Below the pieces are notes generated by a model. The model was not told the origin of the DNA. It was given only the letters and a program-made list of their open reading frames with translations, and made no database searches. Shown here one piece after another: positions 17,902-27,802 of a stretch of 35,314 nucleotides of DNA. Position 1 is the first letter of the stretch; every line of letters begins with the position of its first letter. This DNA comes from Nitrososphaerota archaeon. GTDB lineage: Archaea; Thermoproteota; Nitrososphaeria; Nitrososphaerales; Nitrosopumilaceae. A program made the translations under genes and the position numbers. Location of the stretch: NCBI GenBank assembly GCA_016872015.1, contig VHBK01000012.1, positions 1 through 35,314 on the forward strand, read 5' to 3'.

Positions 17902-18495
17902 ATGGCAAGAAATCTGATTGCGTGCACTGTTGTGCTGAGCTTTTTTGTCATCATTGGTACGATTCTTCCTAGCTTTGCAGACGAAATCAGGGCAACTGAT
18001 CAAATCAAAAAAAATCTTGAAATGATAGAGATGCTAAAGAAAATCGAGCTATCAAAAAAGATTCTAGCACAAATGCAGGAAGGAAAAACAATTGACAATA
18101 CCAAGGCGCAACAGATACAAGAATTACGAAGCAAAGTCAAGGCAAGCCTAGCAGAAGAAGTAAACAGAATGAACAAGGATTACGAGCAGTATAATTCACA
18201 AAACGCATTTGCAAAATTTGTCGCCAAAAAGCCAGGACATGTCCAGCCAATATACCAAGAGATGTTTTCATATCACCAAGAAAAGGTAAGCCAGGCAAAA
18301 TCAGAATATAACAAGATAATCTCTTCTGGCGGCAAGACAAAAGACGCATGGGACGCATACCACAAATCATCTGCTACAAACAGAATAAAGCTGATTCAGC
18401 TAAACAAGGACCTGTCCATAAAATATGGTAATGCAAATCTTGCTATACAGAACACCTTTGATGAGAAAGGCAAGATTCCACGAACTAGTGAATAG
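17902..18495 (+). CDS. Secreted helical protein of unknown function
   Basis: 197 aa with signal peptide MARNLIACTVVLSFFVIIGTILPSFADE, helical remainder. Confidence 0.75.
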   Translation: MARNLIACTVVLSFFVIIGTILPSFADEIRATDQIKKNLEMIEMLKKIELSKKILAQMQEGKTIDNTKAQQIQELRSKVKASLAEEVNRMNKDYEQYNSQNAFAKFVAKKPGHVQPIYQEMFSYHQEKVSQAKSEYNKIISSGGKTKDAWDAYHKSSATNRIKLIQLNKDLSIKYGNANLAIQNTFDEKGKIPRTSE

Positions 18496-19765
18496 TTTTT
18501 TCCGACAATCGGTGGTGCAAATAGAACCTAAAGAGTACCACAGAGCCAAACAAGACCACAGATGACGCAATAAACGTCATAGTATAGTTAAAGGTCGTAG
18601 CCACAAAGCCGGCAGTAAGCGCACCTCCAAAGACGCCCATTCCGATCATGGAGCTGTTCACGCCCAAATACGTGCCCTCAAAGCCCTTTGGAATGGCTTT
18701 GAAGAATAAAACAGAGTTTGCGGTAGTAAATATGGAAAACCCAACCACCATCAAACACATCGAAAGTATTGCAAACGACAATAACACATAACCAGAAAAT
18801 ATTGTGATTAGAAACGCCGCAATCATGACGCCTAGGATTCTTGGCAAGTATGCAAGCATTGTTGCTTTTTCCTCGCCAAGCCTTGAGATTATTTTGGGCG
18901 CTACAAAAAATATCGCCGCCATCATGCAAGTCTGTATCAGATATAATGTAAACACAGTAGAGTCAGACATCTTTAGTGTTTTGAGAAATGGAGTCAGTGC
19001 TGTAAAGTAGATGTTGCTTCCAAAATAAAACAAAAGGTTTGCCAAAAACAAAAATCCAATTTCGTGTGAGATCTTTCCTTTTAGGATAGATATGACGTGC
19101 TTGTAGTCATGTATGCTCGGGATTTTTGGAAAAACAAAATGATGATGCATTCTAAAGTGGCCAAATGCATGTTGTATCCCATGCACAGAGTGCGCAATTG
19201 CGTGTCGCTCAATGTGAAAATTCGTCTTGCTGATTTGCGTGCTGATTCCAAGTGCGACTGCGCTTGCAATCGCACATATTGCAAAGTATTGCCTGCTATC
19301 AAAGTACAGACTCCACACCGCACCAATTAACATTGCACCAAGACTGCCAAACGTGGAGAGAATAGACGTTCTAGCAAACAGCTTGCCCCACTGATTATTC
19401 ATGCTAGTTTCCATCACCAGCATTTGTGTAACAGGACTGCGCGCAGTCAAAAAGAATCCAGATAACGGAGCCACGACATAGAGCGGCCCAAGATCATTTG
19501 TAAAATACAGCCACATACAACACAAGACTATGGCAGAAAAAGACACAAGCAAGACTGCCTTTTTTGCATGATATTTGTCCAGAATTTTGCCCCAAAGAAT
19601 AGAACCAAGTGCAGCCGCCCCATAATGAATTGCAACCATAATAGAAACTTCGCGTATTCCCCCTCCCAGATGTATGACAAAAAGCGGAATTGCTGTGTGT
19701 AGTCCTTCGGCCGCTATGTTAATTGGCGGAATAAACCAAATCCATTTTTTGCTCATTGTAGGCAA
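18485..19765 (-). CDS. MFS transporter
   Basis: 426 aa with ~12 hydrophobic segments, GSILWGKILDKYHAKK loop, internal His-rich loop HAIAHSVHGIQHAFGHFRMHHH. Confidence 0.85.
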   Translation of the reverse strand: MPTMSKKWIWFIPPINIAAEGLHTAIPLFVIHLGGGIREVSIMVAIHYGAAALGSILWGKILDKYHAKKAVLLVSFSAIVLCCMWLYFTNDLGPLYVVAPLSGFFLTARSPVTQMLVMETSMNNQWGKLFARTSILSTFGSLGAMLIGAVWSLYFDSRQYFAICAIASAVALGISTQISKTNFHIERHAIAHSVHGIQHAFGHFRMHHHFVFPKIPSIHDYKHVISILKGKISHEIGFLFLANLLFYFGSNIYFTALTPFLKTLKMSDSTVFTLYLIQTCMMAAIFFVAPKIISRLGEEKATMLAYLPRILGVMIAAFLITIFSGYVLLSFAILSMCLMVVGFSIFTTANSVLFFKAIPKGFEGTYLGVNSSMIGMGVFGGALTAGFVATTFNYTMTFIASSVVLFGSVVLFRFYLHHRLSEKTIH

Positions 19766-19831
19766 CCCAAAGTCAAGCCAAAAACCGGACTAATCTATGA
19801 TGCATTAAAACTTGTTGTACAGAATTGTGGA

Positions 19832-20413
19832 TTAGTTTGCGCCCATTTCCATGGATTCGCTAAGCTCAATGGTGTGGTTTTGCGGGGTCGGCTCTGTGCC
19901 GTTTCCAGAGGATGCGCTTTCTTCCACCTCAACTTTTTCTTCTAGTTCTATTTCCCCTGGGTTTTCTTCCATTACCTCATCTTTTGGCATGGATTCCATC
20001 ATTCCAGCCAGTTCTTCGTGTGATGGTTCATGTGCAGACACCCAACCTCTTTGTGATAGTACATCATAGCTTGATTCTTTGATGCATGAAGGTCTAAAGT
20101 TGCTTGCCTTGAAGACCAGTTTCATTCCCTCACCGCATTGGATTTCATGTGGGTCGGTTCCGCTCTTTAGTTGTTGTAGTGGAGAAGCAATAAGTGCCAT
20201 AGTGGTCAGCATTTCTTCTTCCATAGCATCATCCATTGTTTCATCTGTTTCTTCCATAGTATCATCCATGGTGTCGTCCATTACTTCTTCGTCCATTATT
20301 TCCTCATCAGGCATTTCATCTTCAGATGGTGCCTCTTGAGCAAAAACAGGAGCAAATCCAAACATCGTGGATGCAACTATGCCAAGTAACAAAAGCAGTG
20401 TCAGACCCTGCAT
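19832..20413 (-). CDS. Secreted acidic Met/Asp/Glu-rich protein of unknown function
   Basis: 193 aa, signal peptide MQGLTLLLLLGIVASTMFGFAPVFAQE, acidic repeat region, then CGEGMKLVFKASNFRPSCIKESSYDVLSQRGW module. Confidence 0.75.
   Translation of the reverse strand: MQGLTLLLLLGIVASTMFGFAPVFAQEAPSEDEMPDEEIMDEEVMDDTMDDTMEETDETMDDAMEEEMLTTMALIASPLQQLKSGTDPHEIQCGEGMKLVFKASNFRPSCIKESSYDVLSQRGWVSAHEPSHEELAGMMESMPKDEVMEENPGEIELEEKVEVEESASSGNGTEPTPQNHTIELSESMEMGAN
20216..20330. repeat. Imperfect short tandem repeats encoding (D/E)(D/E)xM units
   Basis: Repeated tccat(g/t)(g/a)t / catcatcc units; translates to DEEIMDEEVMDDTMDDTMEETDETMDDAMEEEM. Confidence 0.7.
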
Positions 20414-20490
20414 TGATTAATCTGAATTGACTTTGCATTTAACCTTTTTTATAATCATAGAATAAGTGCTGATCCTGTGGAACCAATAAC

Positions 20491-20877
20491 ATGAAGATGG
20501 ATTCAGAGACTTTTGGCATAGAAAAGGGACACGGCCAAGAAGCAATTGACTGGCTAAACGAGAAGGCAAAAAAAGACAAACTCAAATTCGAGGCAAGGCT
20601 CTACGGCGAAGAAATAGAGACCCAGAACTTTGGTACCTTTGAGTTGTTTTCATGGATTGGTGATGTTCAGGTTGCCAGAAAACTGGTAATCAAGGCAAGC
20701 AAGCGATTCAAAATCAAGGTAATCGAGGGCGGCTACAGGACCAAAGATAAAATTTTCAAAATGTCAAAGCAGGACTATGGCGTAGTCAGAAAGGGAGACA
20801 AGGTAATAGGACACCTGGCATTTACTGCACCAATGCTTGGCGGCAAATGGAAGGTATCCGAGGAAGAGCTTCGCTAA
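20491..20877 (+). CDS. Conserved hypothetical protein
   Basis: 128 aa basic ORF in an otherwise unoccupied interval; codon usage like neighbours. Confidence 0.65.
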   Translation: MKMDSETFGIEKGHGQEAIDWLNEKAKKDKLKFEARLYGEEIETQNFGTFELFSWIGDVQVARKLVIKASKRFKIKVIEGGYRTKDKIFKMSKQDYGVVRKGDKVIGHLAFTAPMLGGKWKVSEEELR

Positions 20878-20909
20878 AGCACAAATAATCAGGCATTACA
20901 ATTTTTCTT

Positions 20910-21773
20910 GTGCGAATCGGAATTGTCGGTACCGGTCTTTTAGGAAATGCAGTCGGCCTCAACCTCTTAAAGCGTGGACATGTCGTTACTGCATATAATA
21001 GAACAAAATCCAAGACAAAAGAACTAGAGGAAAACGGAGCAAAAATTGTGGACTCGCCAAAAAAAGTATCAGAGAATTCTGATGTTGTGTTTAGCATTGT
21101 AAAAAACGCAGACGCCGTAAGAAAAGTTGCATTTGGGGACGAATGCATTGCTTGTGGGAAGCATGACGGCCTGATTGTGTGCGACATGAGCACAATAAAC
21201 CCAATAGCATCAAAAGAGATTGCCCAGGAATTTTCAAGTAGAGGAATTCCGTTTTGCGACACGCCAGTCATGGGCGGCCCAAACGTTGCAATCACAGGCG
21301 ACCTATTGATGATGGTTGGTGGAGAAAAGGCGACGTTTGAGAAATGCGAAAAACTGTTCAATGACATTGCAAATAAGGTCTTTTACTTGGGGCAAAACGG
21401 CACTGCACATTCTGTCAAAATTGCAATGAATCTTCAGATAGCCATGCTTGCTTTGGCAATAGCTGAGGGAATTACGCTTGCACGAGCCTCAAAAATAAAG
21501 CCAGAAACTTTCTTGGAGATTCTCAACTCGACTTATTTTAAGACAGGAATGAGTGAGAACAAGGCCTACAAGATGCTAAAGCAGGACTATTCCCCGACAT
21601 TTACACTATCAAATCTAAAAAAAGACCTAGACACAATCAATGAGGCCGCAAAGGCATTTGGTGTAAATCTCCCAATGGCAACAAAGGCAAACCAAATTTA
21701 TCAAGACGCAGAGGAGGAATTTGGAAGTCTGGACTATACTGCCATACTAGAATACCTATCCAAATCAAAATGA
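20910..21773 (+). CDS. NAD(P)-dependent oxidoreductase, 3-hydroxyisobutyrate/6-phosphogluconate dehydrogenase family
   Basis: RIGIVGTGLLGNAVGLNLLKRGHVVTAYNRTKSK Rossmann motif, DTPVMGGPNVAITGDLLMMVGG, AMNLQIAM helix with catalytic-Lys context. Confidence 0.93.
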   Translation: MRIGIVGTGLLGNAVGLNLLKRGHVVTAYNRTKSKTKELEENGAKIVDSPKKVSENSDVVFSIVKNADAVRKVAFGDECIACGKHDGLIVCDMSTINPIASKEIAQEFSSRGIPFCDTPVMGGPNVAITGDLLMMVGGEKATFEKCEKLFNDIANKVFYLGQNGTAHSVKIAMNLQIAMLALAIAEGITLARASKIKPETFLEILNSTYFKTGMSENKAYKMLKQDYSPTFTLSNLKKDLDTINEAAKAFGVNLPMATKANQIYQDAEEEFGSLDYTAILEYLSKSK

Positions 21774-21887
21774 AGGATCGTATTTTTTCTTGGCAAGATA
21801 TGCGCGATATGATACTCCGGTGACCAAGAAAAGAACACCCGCAATAACACACCAAACAATGAACGGGACTGATTGCAGTTCTGCCAT
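21765..21887 (-). CDS. Small single-TM protein (40 aa)
   Basis: C-terminal part of track ORF 21765..22085; MAELQSVPFIVWCVIAGVLFLVTGVSYRAYLAKKKYDPSF. Confidence 0.55.
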   Translation of the reverse strand: MAELQSVPFIVWCVIAGVLFLVTGVSYRAYLAKKKYDPSF

Positions 21888-21938
21888 GGTATGATTTAGC
21901 ACACAATAAATAAATAGATTTGAAGATTGAGCAGCAAC

Positions 21939-22145
21939 ATGCCAGAAATAATTTGTGAGGAATGTGGTGCAAAAATGTTCCACGAAAATCCGGACACCCT
22001 CAAAATAGAAGAGGCAATACACAAAAAATTCTGCAGGCAAAAACAAGGCGAGGCGCACAGCTATATGCATCGCGATCCAAAACACATGTCCACATTTGAC
22101 TCGGAGCGAACAGCCGACCAGAAAGGCAAACCGCTAGTAAAGTAG
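21939..22145 (+). CDS. Small zinc-binding-type hypothetical protein
   Basis: MPEIICEECGAKMFHE...HKKFC; ATG 21939 likelier than 21927. Confidence 0.6.
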   Translation: MPEIICEECGAKMFHENPDTLKIEEAIHKKFCRQKQGEAHSYMHRDPKHMSTFDSERTADQKGKPLVK

Positions 22146-22146
22146 C

Positions 22147-22626
22147 TTGGATGTATACGATTCTGCAATCATTGAATTCAATTTAGGTAATTTCAAAAAA
22201 GCATTAGTATTATTTGAGCAGGTCTTGCAATCAGAGCCACTCCATGTCACTGCGCTAATCAAAAAGGGCAACATCCTAGGCAAGTTTGCAAAATATTCCG
22301 ATGCAATATCATGCTATGACAAGGCACTGTCTGTAGAGCCAAAAAACGCACTTGCCCTCATAAACAAGGGCCTAGCCCTGCATTACTTGCAAAAATACCC
22401 AGAGGCAATCACATGCTATGATGCAATACTGGAGGAGAAACCAAAAAGCGCACTAACACTATACAACAAGGCATCAAGCCTAGTTAGAGACAAACAGATA
22501 CCAGAAGGATTAGAGATTCTAAAAAAGGCAATAGTGTTGGATTTTTCCTGCAAGTACAAGGCACGATCAGATGTTGATTTTGAGCAAATACAAAAGACGC
22601 CGGAATTCAAAAGGCTGGTTTTGTAA
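22147..22626 (+). CDS. TPR-repeat protein
   Basis: At least three TPR units (ALIKKGNILGKFAKYSDAISCYDKALSVEP; ALINKGLALHYLQKYPEAITCYDAILEEKP). Confidence 0.88.
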   Translation: MDVYDSAIIEFNLGNFKKALVLFEQVLQSEPLHVTALIKKGNILGKFAKYSDAISCYDKALSVEPKNALALINKGLALHYLQKYPEAITCYDAILEEKPKSALTLYNKASSLVRDKQIPEGLEILKKAIVLDFSCKYKARSDVDFEQIQKTPEFKRLVL

Positions 22627-22648
22627 AAACATAATATTTGCAGGCTAG

Positions 22649-23881
22649 TTGCGAATTGCATTGGCTAAAGAGTTAAGCTATGATATCGTAATAGTAGGCG
22701 CAGGCCCCGCAGGATCGTCTGCTGCATTTTCTGCCGCAAAGACAGGAGCTAGAGTAGCATTGCTAGAAAAAGAAGAAACTGTAGCACAAACGGTTCGCAC
22801 AAGCGGTGTTACCTGGATGGACAGCATAAAGGAATTTGAAATTCCTGAATATTGCTACAACCCAGTCAAAAATTATGGGTTTTGCTCTCCTAGAAATGAG
22901 GTTATGATATCATCTAATACTCCAATGGCCGCAGTGCTTGATGTTCGAAAGACATACCGATGGTTAGCTGAAAAGGCAAAAAAGCAAGACGTTGAATTGT
23001 ACACAGGTACTGTAGTCACAGAGGTAACTCGAACCCCATATGGAATGACACTGTACACAACATCAAACAAGGAAGAGATTTTGTTTCATGCAAAAATAGT
23101 AATTGATGCAAGTGGATTTCAAAGTGTGGTTGCAAAGTCACTAGGATTAGTGACACAGTGGAAGAGGTTTGGCGCCGGTGCAGAATACGAAGTCGAAGTG
23201 GAAAATGCAGACCCCGACACTTGGTGGCTCATGGTTGGCCAAGACTATTCCCCTGCAGGTTATGCGTGGGTTTTCCCAATGGGCGGCAAAATTGTGCGAA
23301 TCGGAGTAGGGGTCGGCAAGCCAGAATCTACACTAGACCCAACTGAGCGACTAGAGCAAATAATGCAAAAAAAACTCGGACCAATTGCCAAGCTTGGCAA
23401 AATCACACAAATTGAATTTCATTATGGACTGATTCCAAACGACGGACTCTCAAGAAAAACAGTCTATGATAATTTGATTCTAGTAGGAGACACTGCAGGA
23501 CAGGCAAATCCACTTGTCCTAGAAGGGATTCGCTATGCAATACGATTTGGCAGGGTGGCAGGTGAAGTGGCAGCTAGTGCAATCCTGAAGGGAGATCTGT
23601 CAGAAAGATCCCTAAAGCCATATGAGGAAAACTGGAAAAAGGCAATCCAGAAAAAAATAGAATCTGCATCAAGGGTTCAGACACGCTGGATTGGCCTCTC
23701 CGATAAAGAATGGGATAAGGAACTAGACATCATAAAGGAGCTCAATATTGACGAGTTTTTGGATTTTATCAAGGCAGATTTCAGTCTAGCCAGCATAATC
23801 AAGATGGCAGTCAGTCATCCAAAACTCGCTGTGCGACAATTGTTCAATATTGTTAAAGGTACCACAGGAAAATCATCGTAG
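22649..23881 (+). CDS. Geranylgeranyl-reductase-family FAD-dependent oxidoreductase
   Basis: YDIVIVGAGPAGSSAAFSAAKTGARVALLEK dinucleotide motif, GYAWVFPMGG, LILVGDTAGQANPLVLEGIRYAI. Confidence 0.9.
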   Translation: MRIALAKELSYDIVIVGAGPAGSSAAFSAAKTGARVALLEKEETVAQTVRTSGVTWMDSIKEFEIPEYCYNPVKNYGFCSPRNEVMISSNTPMAAVLDVRKTYRWLAEKAKKQDVELYTGTVVTEVTRTPYGMTLYTTSNKEEILFHAKIVIDASGFQSVVAKSLGLVTQWKRFGAGAEYEVEVENADPDTWWLMVGQDYSPAGYAWVFPMGGKIVRIGVGVGKPESTLDPTERLEQIMQKKLGPIAKLGKITQIEFHYGLIPNDGLSRKTVYDNLILVGDTAGQANPLVLEGIRYAIRFGRVAGEVAASAILKGDLSERSLKPYEENWKKAIQKKIESASRVQTRWIGLSDKEWDKELDIIKELNIDEFLDFIKADFSLASIIKMAVSHPKLAVRQLFNIVKGTTGKSS

Positions 23882-24421
23882 ATCAGCATTTTCAAATCTC
23901 GGTGCAAGCTGTCTTTCCAATACCTCAAATTCAGCCATCCATTCTTTGCCCGATTTTATCAAATAGATCATGTTTACCTCAAATGGTGATTCTAGTACCG
24001 CATCTATTTGGAATATTGCAAGTTTGAGTGTTATTTGCGACATGGCAAAAACCTGGCTATCAGAAAGTGTACCTCTGCCTGTCTTTATCTCAACCCAGCA
24101 TAATTCTTCAGGATAATTCACGGGAAAGTATTTTTTGCGAGTACCCACCCGGCATGCCAGAAAATCAAAGACAAAGCTTGGGTTTTGTGAAGAATTGTTT
24201 GTGGGTTTCATCATTGCCTCCACTTCATTACGAATATTTTGTGGAATTTTGACTCGAATTCGGTTAAACCCTTTTTTGAATGTGAAAACCCATTCGTCAT
24301 TTTTCATAAAGTAAAGATTCTCAAGTGAAATGTACGCCCAACCCCTCTGATCGCAATATTCCTTGTAGTATATTTCTCCCAAAGAACCTTTTAGGGCATT
24401 GGTTATTCTTGGTCTTGACAC
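23873..24421 (-). CDS. Predicted PD-(D/E)XK-fold nuclease-like protein
   Basis: KGSLGEIYYKEYCDQRGW N-terminus, then FVFDFLACR...LCWVEIKTGRGTLSDSQ (D...ExK). Confidence 0.65.
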   Translation of the reverse strand: MSRPRITNALKGSLGEIYYKEYCDQRGWAYISLENLYFMKNDEWVFTFKKGFNRIRVKIPQNIRNEVEAMMKPTNNSSQNPSFVFDFLACRVGTRKKYFPVNYPEELCWVEIKTGRGTLSDSQVFAMSQITLKLAIFQIDAVLESPFEVNMIYLIKSGKEWMAEFEVLERQLAPRFENADLR

Positions 24422-24488
24422 ATTTTCTGAAATTATTTTCTAAACAAAAAGGAATATGATGTTCTATTCTACAACATATTTTTAGAAA

Positions 24489-26084
24489 TTAATCTATTCT
24501 AAAGAAATCAGACACTGTCAGCTCGTGATATTCCAGCTGCGCCACATACACGCCAGGTCCATACGATTTTGACAAAACCTGGTTAAAGTGCCCAGACGCA
24601 TTGTCCTTTAGTGGAATTTCGTCTATTCTCTCTCCACTCTGATCAAAAATGTCTACATAGAGATCTTCTGGGAATGCCACTGTCTTGTAAATAGCGCCAG
24701 ACAGGTACAGCTTTCCGTCATCAACATATGCATCAAGTATTCCGACCTTTGATCGTGTAGGCAAATATCTTTCTATTAGCGACTGTAATTCTTTGATTTT
24801 GGATTTTGCAGATGATATGTCCTTGTCATGTAATGCATTCTCAATGTCAGTCATTACAGAATCAAACTTTGCCTTGTTGGAATTATACCCAGAAGAACCA
24901 AAGACATTGATAAAGTTCTGCAGGTCCTCATACTGACGAGCTAAATCCACGTTTTGTGTATAGTCCCGCGATGGTGGCGGAGTCTTGGCAGTAAGAGTTG
25001 GCTTTTCTGCAACATCAACTATTTGCGATGCAACAGCATTTCTCCACTGTAATTTTACAACATACAGTCCAGGCTCTGTTGGTGCAAACCATTGCGTAAA
25101 AAAGTCGCCGTCTTTGGTATCAGAGAATTCCAGCGTGCTGTGCTGAATGCCTTGCATATCATATACTGTAAGGTACAGGTTCTCACGCCTATCAAATAGT
25201 TCCTTGTCGACTGCGCCATTCATTACCCAGGTTTGCGTTATTGGGTTGTACGAAATATCAAAGAGAATCTTTTTGTGGTTTAACTCTATTTGGTCTGCCA
25301 CATAGTTGCGGATTTCGTTTAGCTTCTTGTCCGCATCATCGAAATTGCCCAAGTCGATTTTCTGGTATGCATCATCAGTCATGTCGATGAATCGCTCTGA
25401 ATCAAAGTCAGCATTGTAAAATGTGGTAACAAAGTTCGAGAGATCATCTAGCTTGTTTCTGTATTCAATTCGCTTTAGCTCATCAAGTGAGTAGCCAGAT
25501 TCAGAGCCAAATGGATCCTCGTCATATTTTTCAGATACTTGGCGCCACTCATCAAATAGCGCACGAACCTGATTGTCTGCCGCATCAAGGTCCTTTTTGA
25601 CTACCAAGTCCCGTGCCTTGTCTAGGCGTATCTTCATAGAATCAGTAAAGTCAGTGTATCCAGGAAGGAACTTGTTGTGACGCTCTCCAAGCAAAATAAG
25701 GTTCTCTATCGACTTTGCTCTTTGTAAGATTTCGGATGCTCTAATCTTGTACGAGTCCTTGGTGTAAGAATCAAGCTTGGTTACAATCACAGATAGTTGC
25801 GTATTGTAATAGTTTAGCAGGACCTCGATTTTGTCGATTTTGTTAATTGTCGGGTTGCCTTTTTCAATTTCAATTGCAGTCTCGATTACCTTGAGTGCGT
25901 TTTTGATGGTGTTTAGGCTTTCATAGTCGGATTGTAGTTCTGCTCTTGCCCTTAGTTTTTCGTATTCAAATTTCAAAGTTGATAGTGGACTGCGCTTTTC
26001 TCGCAATTCATTAATTGATGCCTCATAATCAGATACAATTTTTAGAATTTCTTCTAGCGTTTGTGCGTCTTTAACATTATCCAA
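24489..26084 (-). CDS. Probable extracellular protein, helical plus Ig-like domains; no signal peptide; possibly the C-terminal half of an interrupted gene
   Basis: 531 aa; repeated beta-sandwich endings GLYVVKLQWRNAVASQIVDV and GVYVAQLEYHELTVSDFFRID; same frame as the upstream ORF. Confidence 0.7.
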   Translation of the reverse strand: MDNVKDAQTLEEILKIVSDYEASINELREKRSPLSTLKFEYEKLRARAELQSDYESLNTIKNALKVIETAIEIEKGNPTINKIDKIEVLLNYYNTQLSVIVTKLDSYTKDSYKIRASEILQRAKSIENLILLGERHNKFLPGYTDFTDSMKIRLDKARDLVVKKDLDAADNQVRALFDEWRQVSEKYDEDPFGSESGYSLDELKRIEYRNKLDDLSNFVTTFYNADFDSERFIDMTDDAYQKIDLGNFDDADKKLNEIRNYVADQIELNHKKILFDISYNPITQTWVMNGAVDKELFDRRENLYLTVYDMQGIQHSTLEFSDTKDGDFFTQWFAPTEPGLYVVKLQWRNAVASQIVDVAEKPTLTAKTPPPSRDYTQNVDLARQYEDLQNFINVFGSSGYNSNKAKFDSVMTDIENALHDKDISSAKSKIKELQSLIERYLPTRSKVGILDAYVDDGKLYLSGAIYKTVAFPEDLYVDIFDQSGERIDEIPLKDNASGHFNQVLSKSYGPGVYVAQLEYHELTVSDFFRID

Positions 26085-26111
26085 TAGAATCTGGAATGAT
26101 TCTACTGTGGA

Positions 26112-27485
26112 TTAGCTTGCGGCATTGTTTTTGGCAAACGATATGGTGCTAGATATTCTGGATGAAATCTCGATGACGTTTTTCATATCGACTATATCTT
26201 TTTGCGATGCAATGATGTCATCTGGGGAGGTTGCGCCGCCAAGCTTACTCATAAGCGAGTCCAGCCTTGGCTTTATCAATACGGCAAGCTCAGAGTTTTG
26301 CGTGTCATCATCAGAGACAAATCTGTCTACTTTATCCAGGTTACGCAAAAGCAGCGTTGCCTCGTGAAGCTTGTCGACCTTTGGTTTTGCGTCCAAAAAT
26401 TTCGCCAGTGTTTCTTTTGCAAGCAGTGATTCTCGCAGTGTGCTCCATTCTGTTCTGATCAATCTGGACAGGTTGTCGTCTTTTTTGAGTGTGCCATCAA
26501 GGAGTCTTGCCTTTGTTAGCAGATTCACCAAGTTGTTTAGCTCTTCTGCATAGACTGGGCCTGTTCCTCGAGCAAAGATGAATCCGATTTCTTCTTTGAC
26601 TAGCCTATTCATAATAGAGCCAGATTTTGTCATCAGATTCAGCAATAATTGGTTGAGCTCAGAATAGCTTAGCTGTTTTTCCTGCTGTGGTTTTTGTGGG
26701 TCTACATTAATCAATGAAACATAAACGTCGCTGAGCTCCCTTACTGCAGATTTTGCATCACCGATTGCGGAATAAAACGCAACACCTGCTGTCTGGATGT
26801 CTATTTTCTTTGCAGCCTCAGAGTCCAGCTTTGATGCAGATGCTAGTGACTTGGTTGTCGCAAATGCTGTCTCAATTGCAGGACGAATTCTGGAATCAAG
26901 ATCCAGCACATCAGATTCTGAAGGATATGCCAAAAACAGATCTGAATACAGAGACTTTAGCTTGGAAATATCGCTAGTTGATTGCAAGTCGGAAAATCGA
27001 GTCTCAAATTCGCTTGATATTGTTCCAGTCTTTTTTACTGTTGAGATTTTTGATTCAATTACTGATACAGCAGATGCCAAATAGTCCTTGCTTGATTTTT
27101 CTGTTGTCTTTTCGTTTTTGACATTAAATGAGCTTGACATGGTGTAGTCACCATAGAAAACTCGGACATCATATTTTCCTGTCAGGCCGCAGATTTTGCC
27201 AGTAAGTGGTATTGGGTCGGTAATGAAATTACCATCAGATAGCGGCTTTAGCTGCTGAATCTGGCACAAATCCCCATTAGGGTTGATGATTTGCGTTACC
27301 ACATACAAGTCAGAAGAGACCTGCGATAACTGCCCGAAAATAAAGACATTTTCGCCCTTTTTGTAGTCGCCAAACGTATCAAGCAGGATAATTCGTGAGC
27401 TTTGTGAAAACGCACTAGTCGGAATAAGCAGCATTGCCATTAGAATCAGTGCCGTGCCTACTTTGCGCATAGAGTGATCGATCAA
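26112..27485 (-). CDS. Secreted protein with N-terminal Ig-like domain and helical region; possibly the N-terminal half of an interrupted gene
   Basis: 457 aa; signal peptide MRKVGTALILMAMLLIPTSAFSQ; GKYDVRVFYGDYTMSSSFNV; ends at a single TAA at 26112-26114. Confidence 0.75.
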   Translation of the reverse strand: MIDHSMRKVGTALILMAMLLIPTSAFSQSSRIILLDTFGDYKKGENVFIFGQLSQVSSDLYVVTQIINPNGDLCQIQQLKPLSDGNFITDPIPLTGKICGLTGKYDVRVFYGDYTMSSSFNVKNEKTTEKSSKDYLASAVSVIESKISTVKKTGTISSEFETRFSDLQSTSDISKLKSLYSDLFLAYPSESDVLDLDSRIRPAIETAFATTKSLASASKLDSEAAKKIDIQTAGVAFYSAIGDAKSAVRELSDVYVSLINVDPQKPQQEKQLSYSELNQLLLNLMTKSGSIMNRLVKEEIGFIFARGTGPVYAEELNNLVNLLTKARLLDGTLKKDDNLSRLIRTEWSTLRESLLAKETLAKFLDAKPKVDKLHEATLLLRNLDKVDRFVSDDDTQNSELAVLIKPRLDSLMSKLGGATSPDDIIASQKDIVDMKNVIEISSRISSTISFAKNNAAS

Positions 27486-27525
27486 GGTCGAAAAAGACTA
27501 CTTAAGCATTAGGTATGATTTCTAC

Positions 27526-27735
27526 TCAGGCTGCAATTATCTGTCTTTGAAAGATTTTTGGCACTGTTGCTTCTTCTATTTTTGGAATCTCTGCCATAAA
27601 GCACAAGGAATGAATCTGCTCCTTTGTTCTTGTTCCACATTGCACGCAGACTAGGCTCACTGCATCTCGGCATTCTGCACATATTGTGCAATTTTTTAAT
27701 TGTCCGCCACATCTTCGGCATGATTCATCTGGCAT
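27526..27735 (-). CDS. Small multi-CxxC zinc-ribbon-like protein
   Basis: MPDESCRRCGGQLKNCTICAECRDAVSLVCVQCG; four CxxC pairs. Confidence 0.7.
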   Translation of the reverse strand: MPDESCRRCGGQLKNCTICAECRDAVSLVCVQCGTRTKEQIHSLCFMAEIPKIEEATVPKIFQRQIIAA

Positions 27736-27802
27736 TTGTTCTCAAGGTGTTTTGATGATATTTTGGATATAAGACTGTGGTAGAATTTGTATGAATGAAT
27801 TA

